A stretch of DNA of 33,999 nt from Thermodesulfobacteriota bacterium (lineage in GTDB: Bacteria > Desulfobacterota > Deferrisomatia > Deferrisomatales > JACRMM01). The stretch spans positions 1-33,999 of the forward strand of contig JBFLZB010000027.1 of assembly GCA_040756475.1 (NCBI GenBank), written 5' to 3'. The notes beneath the pieces were generated by a model. That model saw only the letters and a program-made list of their open reading frames with translations. It searched no databases and was not told where the DNA came from. Positions 15,925 through 26,813 of the stretch are shown piece by piece (the stretch's first letter is position 1; the number at the start of each line of letters is the position of its first letter). The position numbers were made by a program, and so were the translations under genes.

Positions 15925-17079
15925 ATGACGCGAGTGCCGGACTCCAAGCTCGCACCCTTTCCCCCGGGCGACTCCGCCCGATTCGTCTTCCCTCCCGCGT
16001 GGGGAGGCCGGGTTCGGCCTTGGGAGGCCTGCGCCGAGGGTACCGTCTGCGAGGTGGAGGTCCCCGCCCGGCTTCACGCCTCGGTGACGGACATGAACCG
16101 CTTCGGCATCGGCCGGCCGGGCGGCGGCGGCATCGGGTTCGCGGTAGCCCTCCACTCCCGGGCGCGCGCCGTCCTGCGGGCCGGGCCCCGGGGAGCGGCG
16201 GGGGGAACGCGCCCCGCCATCGCGCAACACCTGTGCGCGCTCTTCCAGGAGCTCACGGGTTTTCGGGGAGGCCTGGACCTGGACGTGACCGATCACGGCC
16301 ACCGCCACCTGGGCCTGGGCTCGTCCGTGGGCAGCCTGGCCGCGGGGGCGGTGGCCTGCAACGAGATGCTGGGTCGCCCCCTGGCCCTGCGGGACCTGCG
16401 AAAGCTCGTGGCCCACAATTACTGCGAAGAGGCGCCCGGAGAGACCGACGTCCTGGTCCGCGGCTTCGAGACCAACGTGGGGGCCATGGCCGCCCTGCAC
16501 GGGGGCATGGTGGTCGCCTCCGACCGCTGTGAGCTCGTCTACCGCACGGCGCTGCCCGGCTCCATGAAGGCCCTGCTCCTCGTGCCCCAGCTCGGCCCCA
16601 AGGTCTCCTCGGGCGAAGAGGAAGCCCAGGCGCTGCTCACCCGAGCCCGGGCGCTCGACCGGCGCGACGCCGCCCACAAGGCCTACCGGGTACTCATGGA
16701 CCTGCTCCCGGCCATGATCCAGGGCGACACGAGCACCCTGGGCGACGTGCTCTGGGACCTGGCGCAGCTGGGATCCAAGCACGCCGAGTGCTGCCTCCAC
16801 GGGGAGGGCGGCCGCGAGATCTACGAGACCATGGGGGCCCTCCGGGACGAAGGCGCCGAGATCGTGGGCATGAGCTCGGTGGGGCCGGCCGTCTTCGCCC
16901 TGAGCACCCGCCCCCGGGTCTGGGAGCGGTGGCAGGCGCGCCATGGGCCCGATGCACCAGGGTGCACCCTGGTCGTTCCCGTGGACAACGCCGGGGCCCG
17001 GGTGCGCCTCGACGGCACTCCGGTGCCCTATCAACTGGAGGCCTGGTGGCACGAGCCCCACGCAGAGGCCTCCTCGTGA
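15925..17079 (+). CDS. GHMP-superfamily protein resembling beta-ribofuranosylhydroxybenzene 5'-phosphate synthase
   Basis: A 384-aa protein with ATG at 15925 and AGGAGG 8 nt upstream. Near residue 45 it reads VEVPARLHASVTDMNRFGIG then PGGGGIGFAV, like the R-[IL]-H-x-x-x-x-D-[LM]-N...GGIG opening of archaeal beta-RFA-P synthases. The GHMP loop H-L-G-L-G-S-S follows at 128-134, then ETDVLVRGFETNVGAMAAL, HGGMVVASD and a C-terminal GHMP half with EIVGMSSVGPAVFAL. The archaeal enzyme condenses 4-hydroxybenzoate (or 4-aminobenzoate) with PRPP, losing CO2, in methanopterin synthesis. Other GHMP members (sugar or mevalonate-type kinases) remain possible. No other methanopterin gene is visible. It lies 1.4 kb past a locus that should make 4-hydroxybenzoate. 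Confidence 0.65.
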   Translation: MTRVPDSKLAPFPPGDSARFVFPPAWGGRVRPWEACAEGTVCEVEVPARLHASVTDMNRFGIGRPGGGGIGFAVALHSRARAVLRAGPRGAAGGTRPAIAQHLCALFQELTGFRGGLDLDVTDHGHRHLGLGSSVGSLAAGAVACNEMLGRPLALRDLRKLVAHNYCEEAPGETDVLVRGFETNVGAMAALHGGMVVASDRCELVYRTALPGSMKALLLVPQLGPKVSSGEEEAQALLTRARALDRRDAAHKAYRVLMDLLPAMIQGDTSTLGDVLWDLAQLGSKHAECCLHGEGGREIYETMGALRDEGAEIVGMSSVGPAVFALSTRPRVWERWQARHGPDAPGCTLVVPVDNAGARVRLDGTPVPYQLEAWWHEPHAEASS

Positions 17080-17116
17080 GGGTTCGAGGGCCCTGCCCGG
17101 GTGGCGCCCCGTCCCC

Positions 17117-17165
17117 CGGAAGCTCGAGCCCGGAACCTCCAACCCCGAACAGGGAACCCCGAGGC
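17117..17165. repeat. Degenerate heptamer tandem array (GGAACC type)
   Basis: Seven units in 7-nt register: CGGAAGC, TCGAGCC, CGGAACC, TCCAACC, CCGAACA, GGGAACC, CCGAGGC. This is the reverse orientation of the GTTCC-type heptamers at 13828-13940. The array ends 2 nt before the ATG of the response regulator (17168), so the repeat occupies its ribosome-binding region. Confidence 0.7.
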
Positions 17166-17167
17166 CC

Positions 17168-18607
17168 ATGACCCGCGAGACCCACATCCTGGTGGTCGAC
17201 GACGAGCCGGGCATGACCGACCTCCTGCGCCGGGTCCTCTCCGGGCAGGGCCACACCGTGGCCTGCGCCCGGTCGACCGAAGAAGCCGCGGAGCACCTGG
17301 CCTCGGCGACCGTCGACCTGGTGATCACCGACCTGGTGATGGGGGGCAAGGGGGGTGAGCACCTGGTGCGCCGGATCAAGGAGGAGCGGCCCGACACCGA
17401 GGTGATCGTGGTGACCGCCCACGCCTCGGTGGACTCCGCCATCGAGGTCATGAAGCTCGGGGCCTTCGACTACCTGCGAAAGCCCCTGCTCACGGAGGAG
17501 CTGCTCCACACCGTCACCCGGGCCCTGGAGATCAAGGGTCTGCGCGACGAGGTGCGCACGCTTCGCCGGGAGCGGGCCCAGGCCCACCTGCACGGCAAGA
17601 TCCTGGGCCGCAGCCCCGCCATGCAGCAACTCTACGACAAACTGCGCCGCGCGGCGCGCACCGACGCCACGGTGCTCCTGGAGGGCGAGTCGGGCACCGG
17701 CAAGGAGCTCTTCGCCCGAGCCATCCACGCCGAGTCGCCCCGGGCGGGGGGCCCCTTCCTGGCCATCAACTGCGGGGCGATTCCCGGCGAGCTCCTGGAG
17801 AGCGAGCTCTTCGGCCACGCCCGGGGGGCGTTCACCGGTGCCCATCGGGAGCGCAAGGGCTACTTCGAGTCCGCCTCCGGGGGTACGCTGCTCCTGGACG
17901 AAGTGGGAGAGATGGAGCCCCGGCTCCAGGTGCGCCTCCTGCGGGTGCTCCAGGAGGGGCAGATCACTCCCGTGGGGGAGACCCGCACCCGCAGCGTCGA
18001 CGTGCGCATCGTCGCCGCCACGAACAAGCACCTGCGCGACGAGGTGCGGCGCGGCACGTTTCGCCGCGACCTGTACTACCGGCTGCACGTGGTGCACCTC
18101 CAGATCCCTCCCCTGCGGGACCGCAGGGAAGACATCCTGCTGCTGGCCCACGCGTTCCTCCAGGAGTACGCCAAGCGTTACGGCAAGGGGTTCGAGGACA
18201 TCGATCCCGGCGCCGCACTCATCCTCCAGCGCCACGACTACCCGGGAAACGTGCGCGAGCTGGAGAACATCGTGGAGAGCGCCGTGGTCATCGGCTCCGG
18301 GAAGGTCCTCCACCCCGCGCACCTGCGGGAAGCCATGGGTGTGGAGGCCTTCGAGGAAGCCGAGGAAGCGGATCGGGGTGCCCTGGACGTGCCCTTCGAC
18401 GAGGCGCTGGCGCAGGTGGTGGAGGGCTTCGAGCAGCAGTACCTGGAGGCCCAGCTCAAGCGGTTCGGGGGCCAGATCCAGAAGGTCGCCCGGGCCTCGG
18501 GTCTCTCGCGGCGCACGGTGGAGCGCAAGATGAGGAAGTACGCCCTGGAACGGCGCACCTTCGTGCCCAGGGGATCTGCGGCGAAGGAGGTGGGCGGCGA
18601 CCACTGA
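17168..18607 (+). CDS. Sigma-54-dependent response regulator (NtrC/AtoC family)
   Basis: A 479-aa three-domain activator. The receiver domain (about 1-120) has phosphorylatable Asp55 in [10 protein letters not shown], the DDE acid pocket (VVDDEPG) and the KPLLTEEL lysine. The AAA+ domain (about 145-385) has Walker A GESGTGKE (173-180), the sigma-54 contact loop GAFTGA, Walker [12 protein letters not shown] and arginine-finger region [12 protein letters not shown] Fis-type HTH ends the protein ([19 protein letters not shown]). When phosphorylated such proteins remodel sigma-54 RNA polymerase at -24/-12 promoters. No strong Shine-Dalgarno is seen because a heptamer array abuts the ATG. The likely kinase is the PAS kinase at 14528-15724 or the hybrid kinase at 20227. 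Confidence 0.94.
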   Translation: MTRETHILVVDDEPGMTDLLRRVLSGQGHTVACARSTEEAAEHLASATVDLVITDLVMGGKGGEHLVRRIKEERPDTEVIVVTAHASVDSAIEVMKLGAFDYLRKPLLTEELLHTVTRALEIKGLRDEVRTLRRERAQAHLHGKILGRSPAMQQLYDKLRRAARTDATVLLEGESGTGKELFARAIHAESPRAGGPFLAINCGAIPGELLESELFGHARGAFTGAHRERKGYFESASGGTLLLDEVGEMEPRLQVRLLRVLQEGQITPVGETRTRSVDVRIVAATNKHLRDEVRRGTFRRDLYYRLHVVHLQIPPLRDRREDILLLAHAFLQEYAKRYGKGFEDIDPGAALILQRHDYPGNVRELENIVESAVVIGSGKVLHPAHLREAMGVEAFEEAEEADRGALDVPFDEALAQVVEGFEQQYLEAQLKRFGGQIQKVARASGLSRRTVERKMRKYALERRTFVPRGSAAKEVGGDH

Positions 18608-18610
18608 GGG

Positions 18611-18632
18611 GGGGACTCCGGCTCGAGTCCCC
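18611..18632 (+). terminator. Hairpin after the response regulator gene
   Basis: GGGGACTC (18611-18618) and GAGTCCCC (18625-18632) form a perfect 8-bp stem around a 6-nt loop, starting 4 nt after the stop codon. There is no U tract, so it may act in Rho-dependent termination or mRNA stabilisation rather than as a true intrinsic terminator. Confidence 0.45.
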
Positions 18633-18758
18633 GCAACACCCCCATCCACCACCCCGATGGGCCGCGGATTCCTGCCCCACCCCGGGTGCCGAGGCGGCGA
18701 AACCTGGCTGTCGGCCTCATGGTCCTCGCACCTCGAACCGATCTATAGTTCGCACGGT

Positions 18759-19970
18759 ATGGCGTCGGGGGATGACGGTCGGGGCGCGGCGGCGTCGTCT
18801 CGCCAAGGGTGGAAGGTCGTCTTGGGACTTCTCTCGCTGGGCTTCCTCGCCCTGGGACTCGTGGCGGGGTTCGCGATGCACCGGTCGGGCTTCTGCCTGG
18901 CGGGGGCGTTCCGGGACTGGTTTCTCTTCCGGAGTACCCGGCTGCTCCCGAGCCTGGCCCTTCTGATCGCCCTGAACATGGTGCTCTTCGAGGGGGCCCG
19001 GATCGCGGGGATCCTGCCCCGGTTTCCGTTCCTCCTCCTGGGTCCCCCCAACGTCCTCACCCCCTTGGGCGGCCTGCTCTTCGGCGTGGGCATGGTGCTG
19101 GCGGGCGGATGCGTGGTGGGGACCCTGTACAAGCTCGGGGCCGGCAGCGCGCTCGCGGGGACCGCTCTTGCGGGGCTCGTGTTGGGCAGCGGCCTCTACG
19201 CCGAGATCCACCCCTGGTGGCGGGCACTGGCCGCAGGCGCGGCTTCCTGGCCCGACGTGCTGACGGTGCCCCAGGCCCTGGGGGTCGCCCCCGCGTGGCT
19301 CGTGGTCCCGGCTGCCGCCGCAGGCGTCGCCCTCTTTCGGCACGGGCGCGGGTGGGGCCTGTGGACCGGCCCCTCGCCGGCGCGAGGGTACCTTGCCCCC
19401 CCGAAGGCGGCGCTGGCGCTGGCCGTGGTGAGCCTCGCCTCCTATCTCCTGGCCGGCATGCCCCTGGGGATCACCACCTGTTACGCGAAGATCGCGGCCA
19501 CCCTCACCCACTGGGTCGTCCCGGAATACGCGGCGGGGGTGGCCTACTACGCGACCACCCCGCTCGACGCCTCCCTCGAGGGCCTGGGCCTTCGTCTGGT
19601 CGGGGGCCCCGGACCCGGGTGGGACGCAATTGCGGCGGTGCAGGGCATGACGATCCTCGGGATCGTCCTGGGAGGGTTCGCCTCGGCCGCCCTGGTGGGG
19701 GAGTTCCGGCCCGCCCTTCGGGCTCCGGCCCGCCAGTACGCCTCGGCCCTGGCCGGCGGCGTGCTCCTGGCTCTGGGTTCGCGGTTCTCCGGCGGGTGCA
19801 ACGTGTGGTACCTGCTCGGGGGGTTGCCGGTATTCGCCCTCCAGAGCTTGCTCTTCGTGGCGGGGATGATCCCGGGCGCCTGGCTCGGGGCCCGGCTTCT
19901 CGAGACGGCCGTGGTCCCGGCGGGGCCTGCGGGCACGCTGGCCGCCTGCGTCGAGGCAGACGCGCCGTGA
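18759..19970 (+). CDS. YeeE/YedE-family (TsuA-like) sulfur-compound transporter
   Basis: A 403-aa polytopic inner-membrane protein with about ten hydrophobic segments. Conserved cysteines: C46 in HRSGFCLAGAF, C118 in LAGGCVVGTLYKLG, C241 in GITTCYAK and C347 in FSGGCNVWYLLGG. In the characterised thiosulfate importer TsuA (YeeE) three such cysteines along the pore relay the substrate; the YedE branch is linked to selenium metabolism. The ATG at 18759 is preferred over an upstream one at 18657 because the family N-terminus follows it; no clear Shine-Dalgarno is seen, and a TATAGT (18744-18749) 9 nt upstream could make the mRNA nearly leaderless. The stop overlaps the GTG of the tusA-like gene, the usual partner. 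Confidence 0.87.
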   Translation: MASGDDGRGAAASSRQGWKVVLGLLSLGFLALGLVAGFAMHRSGFCLAGAFRDWFLFRSTRLLPSLALLIALNMVLFEGARIAGILPRFPFLLLGPPNVLTPLGGLLFGVGMVLAGGCVVGTLYKLGAGSALAGTALAGLVLGSGLYAEIHPWWRALAAGAASWPDVLTVPQALGVAPAWLVVPAAAAGVALFRHGRGWGLWTGPSPARGYLAPPKAALALAVVSLASYLLAGMPLGITTCYAKIAATLTHWVVPEYAAGVAYYATTPLDASLEGLGLRLVGGPGPGWDAIAAVQGMTILGIVLGGFASAALVGEFRPALRAPARQYASALAGGVLLALGSRFSGGCNVWYLLGGLPVFALQSLLFVAGMIPGAWLGARLLETAVVPAGPAGTLAACVEADAP

Positions 19971-20226
19971 ACACCCTGACGCTCGACATCCGGGGCCAGA
20001 TCTGCCCCTCCGCCCTGCTCACGGCGCTTCGCGCCCTCAACGCCCACCGGGAGCGCCTTCGGGAGGGGGAGCTGCGGGTGACGATCCTCACCGACGCCAG
20101 GGACGCCACGGAAACCATCCCGGAGGCCGCCGGCAACATGGGCTACTGCGTCCGCGTAACGGCGGAGCAGGGAACCTACGCCATCTCCGTGTGGGCGGAA
20201 GCAGGCCGCCCCGTAGGGGGAGGGCC

Positions 20227-20230
<4 letters not shown>
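19967..20230 (+). CDS. TusA/SirA-family sulfur carrier protein (TsuB-like)
   Basis: An 87-aa TusA-fold protein with GTG start at 19967 overlapping the transporter stop (GTGA). The family signature is a Cys-Pro pair at the start of the first helix, here C13-P14 in LDIRGQICPSALL; the cysteine carries persulfide or a selenium/sulfur adduct. A second cysteine occurs in MGYCVRV. Proteins of this type encoded beside YeeE-type channels accept imported sulfur (TsuB with TsuA). The C-terminus is slightly longer than usual. Its stop overlaps the GTG of the next gene, so all three proteins should be made together. Confidence 0.87.
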
Positions 20231-22389
<2,159 letters not shown>

Positions 22390-22407
22390 GACCGCAGGAG
22401 GGCATTC

Positions 22408-22486
22408 ATCGAAAGCGCCGTCGGGAGCCGGATCGATTTCGATCCCGACTTCGATAGCGATTTCGATCCCGATTCCGATCTGGATC
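22408..22486. repeat. Degenerate hexamer tandem array (NCGATN)n between convergent genes
   Basis: Nine units in exact 6-nt register at 22433-22486: TCGATT, TCGATC, CCGACT, TCGATA, GCGATT, TCGATC, CCGATT, CCGATC, TGGATC. A decayed extension upstream reads ATCGAA, AGCGCC, GTCGGG, AGCCGG. This is the family seen at 3327-3420 and 33945-33998, here mostly in one orientation. It fills the gap between the convergent ends of the hybrid kinase gene and smc. Confidence 0.85.
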
Positions 22487-22560
22487 TTGGGGCTGGCTCC
22501 TCGGCTCGCACGCTGGGGCCTTTGCTTTCGGCGTGCTCGCGAGGGTCCTCTTGCAGACCC

Positions 22561-25500
22561 TCACGCCGCCTGGGCGGGGTAGTGCTCGGCGAGCCGCACG
22601 GAGACCGCCCGGCTCACCCCCGGCTCGTCGGTGGTGACCCCGAAGAGGTGGTCGGCCGCCTCCATGGTGGACTTGTTGTGGGTGATGAGGAGGAACTGGG
22701 AGGCGCCCGAGAGGGTGCGGAGCAGGTCGCAGAACCGGCCGATGTTGGCCTCGTCCAGGGGTGCGTCGACCTCGTCGAGGATGCAAAACGGGCTCGGCTT
22801 CACGAGAAAGATGGAGAAGATCAGGGCCACCGCGGTGAGGGCCTTCTCTCCGCCCGAGAGCAGCCCGATGTGCTGCGGGCGCTTGCCCGGGGGGCGCGCC
22901 ACGATGTCGATGCCGGTCTCCAGGAGGTCTTCGGGCTCGGTGAGCACCAGCCGCGCCTCCCCGCCTCGGAAGAGCTGGGGGTAGAGCTCCCGGAAGGTGT
23001 CGCTCACCTTCTCGAAGGTCTCGGCGAAGCGCTCCCGCGAAACCCGGTTGATGCGCTGGATTGCCTCCCGCAGGGACGCCAGGCTCTGCTCCAGGTCGCG
23101 GCGCTGGGCCTCCAGGAACTCGAACCGGCTCTTCTTCTCCTCGTGCTCCTCGATGGCCAGCAAGTTGATCTCTCCGAAGCCGTCGAGCTCGGCCCCCAGG
23201 GCCCGGATGCGCGCTTCGGCCGCCCCCGGGTCGAAGCCCTCCGACACCCCCCGGGAGGCCTCGTCCTCCAGGTCGCCCCCCAGGCGCTCCCGAAAGCGCT
23301 CGGCGAGCGTCTCGCCTCGCAGCTCCAGGTCGCGTAGGCCGAGCTGGGCTTCGTTTGCGCGCTTGTGGAGGGCGTCCACCTCGCGCCGGGCCTGGGCCGC
23401 GGCCCGCTCCTCCCCCGTGAGCTCGCCCCGGCGGGCGTCGAGGCGGCGGGCCAGCTCCGAGACGCCCGACTCCTGCCGCCCCAACTCCCCGCGCAGGACC
23501 TCGATCTCCCGGGCAACGCGCAGGAGCTCCGCTCCCCGCTCCTCCTGGAGGCCAGTGCACTCCTGGCCCTCCTGGCCGAGCTTCTCCACGCGGCGCACGA
23601 CGTTCTCCAGGGAGGTGCGAAGGGTCCGGATCCGCTCCCCCAGCCCCTGGCGCCGCTCCCGGTCCGACGCCTCCTCCACCTGGAGCCGGGTCAGGCCTTC
23701 GTGGAGGGCAGCGACCCGCTCCCGCCCCCGCCCCACCTCGCGCTCCCGCGAGACCCGACGGCTCGCGGCCTCGTCCTGGACACCCAGCAGGCGCACCCGC
23801 TCGGCTTCCAGGGCGGCGGCCTCGGTCACCAGGCGCGCCACCCCACTCGAGAGATCCTCCCGCTCGAACTCCAGGGCCTCCCGGCGCTCCTCGAGCCGAT
23901 CGCGCCGCTCCCGCAGCTGGGCCAGGTCCTTGGCGGCGTGCACCACCTGGAGCTCGCGCCGGTGGACCTCTTCCCGGATGGCCTCCAGACTCGCGGCCGC
24001 CGCCTCGGCGCGGGCGTCCAGCGCCCCGAGCTCTCCTTCACGCCGGGCGAGCTCCGCTTCCCGAGCCTGCACCTCCTGGCGCAGCTCCCGGATCTCCCGG
24101 TTGCGCCGAAGCAGGCCCGGCACCTGGGTTCCGGCCGTCCCCCCGGAGATCACCCCCTCGGGGCTCACGGTCTCCCCCTCCAGGGTGACCAGGGTGGCCC
24201 GCATCCCGTTGGCCGCCCACAGCCCCAGGGCGTGGTCCAGGGTCTCCACCACGTAGACGTCGCCCAGGAGGCACCGCGCCAGCCCCTCGTAGGAGGGAGC
24301 CACCGTCACCAGGTCCAGCAGGGGGCCCCGCGCCCACCCCTCCGCCACGGTCGGGAAGGCGGCGGCAGGGCCCTCGCGCAGGTTTACGGGCGCGAAGCTC
24401 GAGCGGCCGGCCCGCCTGTGCTTGAGGTGCCGCACCCCCTCCAGGCCGCGCTCCGGGCTCTCCACGACGACATACTGGAGGCGCTCCCCCAGGGCGGCCT
24501 CCAGGGCCGCTTCGTACTCGGGGGGAGCCGAGATGGTATCGGCCACCACCCCGCGCACCCCGTTCTTCCCCCCGGCCCGGGCGTCGGCGAGCACAGCCTT
24601 TACTCCGGCACCGTACCACTCCAGGCTGTCCTTGAGCTGCTCGAGCCCCTTGAGGCGGGATTGGCCGGTGTGAAGGGCCTTGCGGGCCTCTTCCACCTCC
24701 CGGCCCAGCGCCTGGCGCCTTCCCCGGACGCCCTTGAGCTCCTCCTCCCAGCGGACGCGATCCGCTCGGGCCTCTTCCCGCCCCTGTTCCGCCGCTTCGA
24801 GCTCGGCGTCCCGAAGCTCCAGGTCCTCGGCCAGCTCCCGAAGCCGGGTGGCGACCTCCACCCCCTGGCGGCCCATTCCCTCCAGGCGGCGCACGGCTTC
24901 GTCGCGCTGGCGCCGGGCGTGCTCCAGGCCATGTCCCACCCGGCTGAGGTCTCCCAGGCACGAGAGCTCTCTGCCCTTCTCGGCTTCCAGGGCCTTCTCG
25001 GCCTCGGCCTGGGCCTTCGCCGCCGTCCCGTGCTCCCCGCGCAGCGCCTCGAGCGCTCCCTCTCGACTCGCGATCCGCTCCCCGACCCTGGCGAGCTCCT
25101 CCTCAACGGAACGAACCTCTCCCTCCAGGGAGGCCCGGCGGGCTTCCAGATCGGCGGCCTCGGTGCGGGCCGCGTCCGCCCGAGCCGCCAGCCCCTCGGC
25201 CTCGCGCCGGAGGAACTCGGCCCGCTCCTCCCTCTGGGAGATCTGGTTTCGCAGGTGGTAGACCCCCTGTTGACGGCTCTCGAGGGCCCGCTCCTCGTCC
25301 AGGAGCTGCAAGCGTCCCTTCTCCAGGCGGGCCTCCAGGCGCCCGGAGCCCGCCTGTGCCTGCGCCAGGGCGCCCTCCAGCTCCTCCAAGCTCCGGCGCG
25401 CCTGGGCCGCGCGCCCTTGCAGGTCCAGCCACGCCCCCACCAGCACGTCGCGCTCCAGGCCCCGCTTTTCGGCGCGCAGCCGTTTGAAGGCCTCCGCCCG

Positions 25501-26139
25501 GGCCGCCTGGCGCTTGAGGCCGTTCATCTCCCGGCGCACCTCGGCGATGACGTCGCCCAGCCGCTCCAGGTTCTGGGCGGTGTGCTCCATCTTGCGCACC
25601 GTCTCTTCCTTGCGGCTGCGGTACTTGGTAATGCCCGCGGCCTCCTCGATGAGGACGCGCCGCTCCTTGGGCTTGGCCGCCAAGAGGGCGTCGATGCGCC
25701 CCTGCTCCACCACGGAGTAGGCCCGGCGGCCCACCCCGGTGTCCATGAAGAGCTCGGTGACGTCTTTGAGCCGGCAGGGGACCTTGTTGATCAGGTACTC
25801 GCTCTCCCCCGAGCGGTGGAGGCGCCGCGTCACCGCGACCTCGTGGAACGAGCCGTACCTCTCGGGCAGATGCCCTTCGGCCTCGGTCAGGGTCAGGGTG
25901 ACTTCGCACAGGTTCAAGGGCTTTCGCGACTCGCTCCCGGAGAAGATCACGTCCTCCATGGAGTCGCCCCGCAGCCCCTTCGCGCTGGTCTCCCCCATCA
26001 CCCACCGGATGGCGTCGATGAGGTTGGACTTGCCGCACCCGTTGGGTCCGACGATGGAGGTGATGCCGTCGTGGAAGACGAGCTCGGTGGGCTCGGGGAA
26101 GGACTTGAAACCGAAGAGGGAGAGCTTTTTGAGCTTCAT
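22561..26139 (-). CDS. smc: Chromosome partition protein SMC
   Basis: A 1192-aa SMC ATPase, standard length. SMC homodimers with ScpA/ScpB organise and help segregate the chromosome. The N-terminal ABC half carries Walker A G-P-N-G-C-G-K-S (31-38); two long coiled coils (about 170-500 and 680-1010) flank a hinge (KNGVRGVVADTISAPPEYEA to GRSSFAPVNL); the C-terminal half has the signature LLSGGEKALTAVAL and Walker B FCILDEVDAPLDEANIGRF. The ATG at 26139 is chosen because MKLKKLSLFGFKSF is the canonical N-terminus; the open frame runs on to 26748 but that part is the shadow of the NYN gene. Upstream Shine-Dalgarno is weak. scpAB are not in the window. Confidence 0.97.
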   Translation of the reverse strand: MKLKKLSLFGFKSFPEPTELVFHDGITSIVGPNGCGKSNLIDAIRWVMGETSAKGLRGDSMEDVIFSGSESRKPLNLCEVTLTLTEAEGHLPERYGSFHEVAVTRRLHRSGESEYLINKVPCRLKDVTELFMDTGVGRRAYSVVEQGRIDALLAAKPKERRVLIEEAAGITKYRSRKEETVRKMEHTAQNLERLGDVIAEVRREMNGLKRQAARAEAFKRLRAEKRGLERDVLVGAWLDLQGRAAQARRSLEELEGALAQAQAGSGRLEARLEKGRLQLLDEERALESRQQGVYHLRNQISQREERAEFLRREAEGLAARADAARTEAADLEARRASLEGEVRSVEEELARVGERIASREGALEALRGEHGTAAKAQAEAEKALEAEKGRELSCLGDLSRVGHGLEHARRQRDEAVRRLEGMGRQGVEVATRLRELAEDLELRDAELEAAEQGREEARADRVRWEEELKGVRGRRQALGREVEEARKALHTGQSRLKGLEQLKDSLEWYGAGVKAVLADARAGGKNGVRGVVADTISAPPEYEAALEAALGERLQYVVVESPERGLEGVRHLKHRRAGRSSFAPVNLREGPAAAFPTVAEGWARGPLLDLVTVAPSYEGLARCLLGDVYVVETLDHALGLWAANGMRATLVTLEGETVSPEGVISGGTAGTQVPGLLRRNREIRELRQEVQAREAELARREGELGALDARAEAAAASLEAIREEVHRRELQVVHAAKDLAQLRERRDRLEERREALEFEREDLSSGVARLVTEAAALEAERVRLLGVQDEAASRRVSREREVGRGRERVAALHEGLTRLQVEEASDRERRQGLGERIRTLRTSLENVVRRVEKLGQEGQECTGLQEERGAELLRVAREIEVLRGELGRQESGVSELARRLDARRGELTGEERAAAQARREVDALHKRANEAQLGLRDLELRGETLAERFRERLGGDLEDEASRGVSEGFDPGAAEARIRALGAELDGFGEINLLAIEEHEEKKSRFEFLEAQRRDLEQSLASLREAIQRINRVSRERFAETFEKVSDTFRELYPQLFRGGEARLVLTEPEDLLETGIDIVARPPGKRPQHIGLLSGGEKALTAVALIFSIFLVKPSPFCILDEVDAPLDEANIGRFCDLLRTLSGASQFLLITHNKSTMEAADHLFGVTTDEPGVSRAVSVRLAEHYPAQAA

Positions 26140-26249
26140 CCGGGCCTGCGCGGTGGGGCAGGGAGAGGGTCGCGCGCAGGGTACCGCAGGACGGGGTCGG
26201 GAGTAAAGGGGAAAGACACAACAGGTAGTAGACAGCCCCTCGGCGGGCA

Positions 26250-26720
26250 CTACATTTTGTGCTTGTCTCGGAACACCTGGAGCCAGGCCTCCACCTCGCT
26301 CGGGGCCAGGCAGGCAGCCGCAGACGGTGCGCTCTCCCGGCGGACGGCGGCGTCGCGCTCGAGCCGGCTCAGAAACGACTCGCAGCTCTCCACCCCGGCA
26401 CCCAGGTCCAGCGCCCGCTGCGCAAGTTGCCGGTCGGAAGTGACCACCGTCGCCTGGCCCCGGTGGCCCCGAGCCACCCGGCGCAGGATCTCCTCGTCGG
26501 CGCTGCGCCCCTCGGGGCTGTAGACGACCCGCAGACCCCCGAAGGCGCCTTCCTTGGCGCTGCCCGGGCGATTGCCGTCGAAGACCACCACCACCTGCCG
26601 ACGTCCGCTTCCCCGTGCGGCGCCGATGCGCCGCAGGAGGAACTCGCGGGCCTCGTCCTCCCGGTCCAGGGAGAGGCCGGGGGTGCGTCCGATGAGGTTG
26701 TGCCCGTCTAGGAGGAGCAC
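26250..26720 (-). CDS. NYN-domain (YacP/Rae1-like) ribonuclease family protein
   Basis: A 156-aa protein of the YacP-like NYN family. It starts with GTG at 26720, 8 nt after GGAG. PIN-like acidic positions are visible: LLLDGHNLIGRTPG (N-terminal Asp), VVVVFDGNRPGSA, ADEEILRRVARGH and VVTSDRQLAQRAL. The Bacillus member Rae1 is a ribosome-associated endonuclease; others are uncharacterised. It lies 110 nt upstream of smc in the same orientation and may share its transcript. The C-terminal ~30 residues (SEVEAWLQVFRDKHKM) form a short helical tail. Confidence 0.83.
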   Translation of the reverse strand: MLLLDGHNLIGRTPGLSLDREDEAREFLLRRIGAARGSGRRQVVVVFDGNRPGSAKEGAFGGLRVVYSPEGRSADEEILRRVARGHRGQATVVTSDRQLAQRALDLGAGVESCESFLSRLERDAAVRRESAPSAAACLAPSEVEAWLQVFRDKHKM

Positions 26721-26748
26721 GGGGCGCGCTCCGCCGGGCAGGCGACAC

Positions 26749-26768
26749 CCCAGGGCGCCGCCCCTGGG
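26749..26768 (-). terminator. Possible terminator hairpin downstream of the aminotransferase
   Basis: CCCAGGG (26749-26755) and CCCTGGG (26762-26768) form a perfect 7-bp stem about 45 nt beyond the aminotransferase stop, before the NYN gene. It lacks a U tract on the minus strand, so termination is only suggested. Confidence 0.3.
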
Positions 26769-26813
26769 CCCAATGGTGCCGGGTCTGTGTTTATTGAATT
26801 CGACATCTACAGC

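Noticed and set aside
22542-22563. GAGGGT...ACCCTC hairpin at the end of smc as a terminator
   Set aside because: Only 6 bp, overlaps the stop codon and lacks a U tract; too weak to call.
23365-26523. 1052-codon plus-strand frame opposite smc
   Set aside because: Complement of the smc coiled-coil coding sequence; low-complexity Leu/Gly/Pro translation without domains.
26140-26748. N-terminal extension of SMC by about 200 residues in the same frame
   Set aside because: The canonical SMC N-terminus begins at 26139 and the extension is an out-of-frame reading of the NYN-domain gene.
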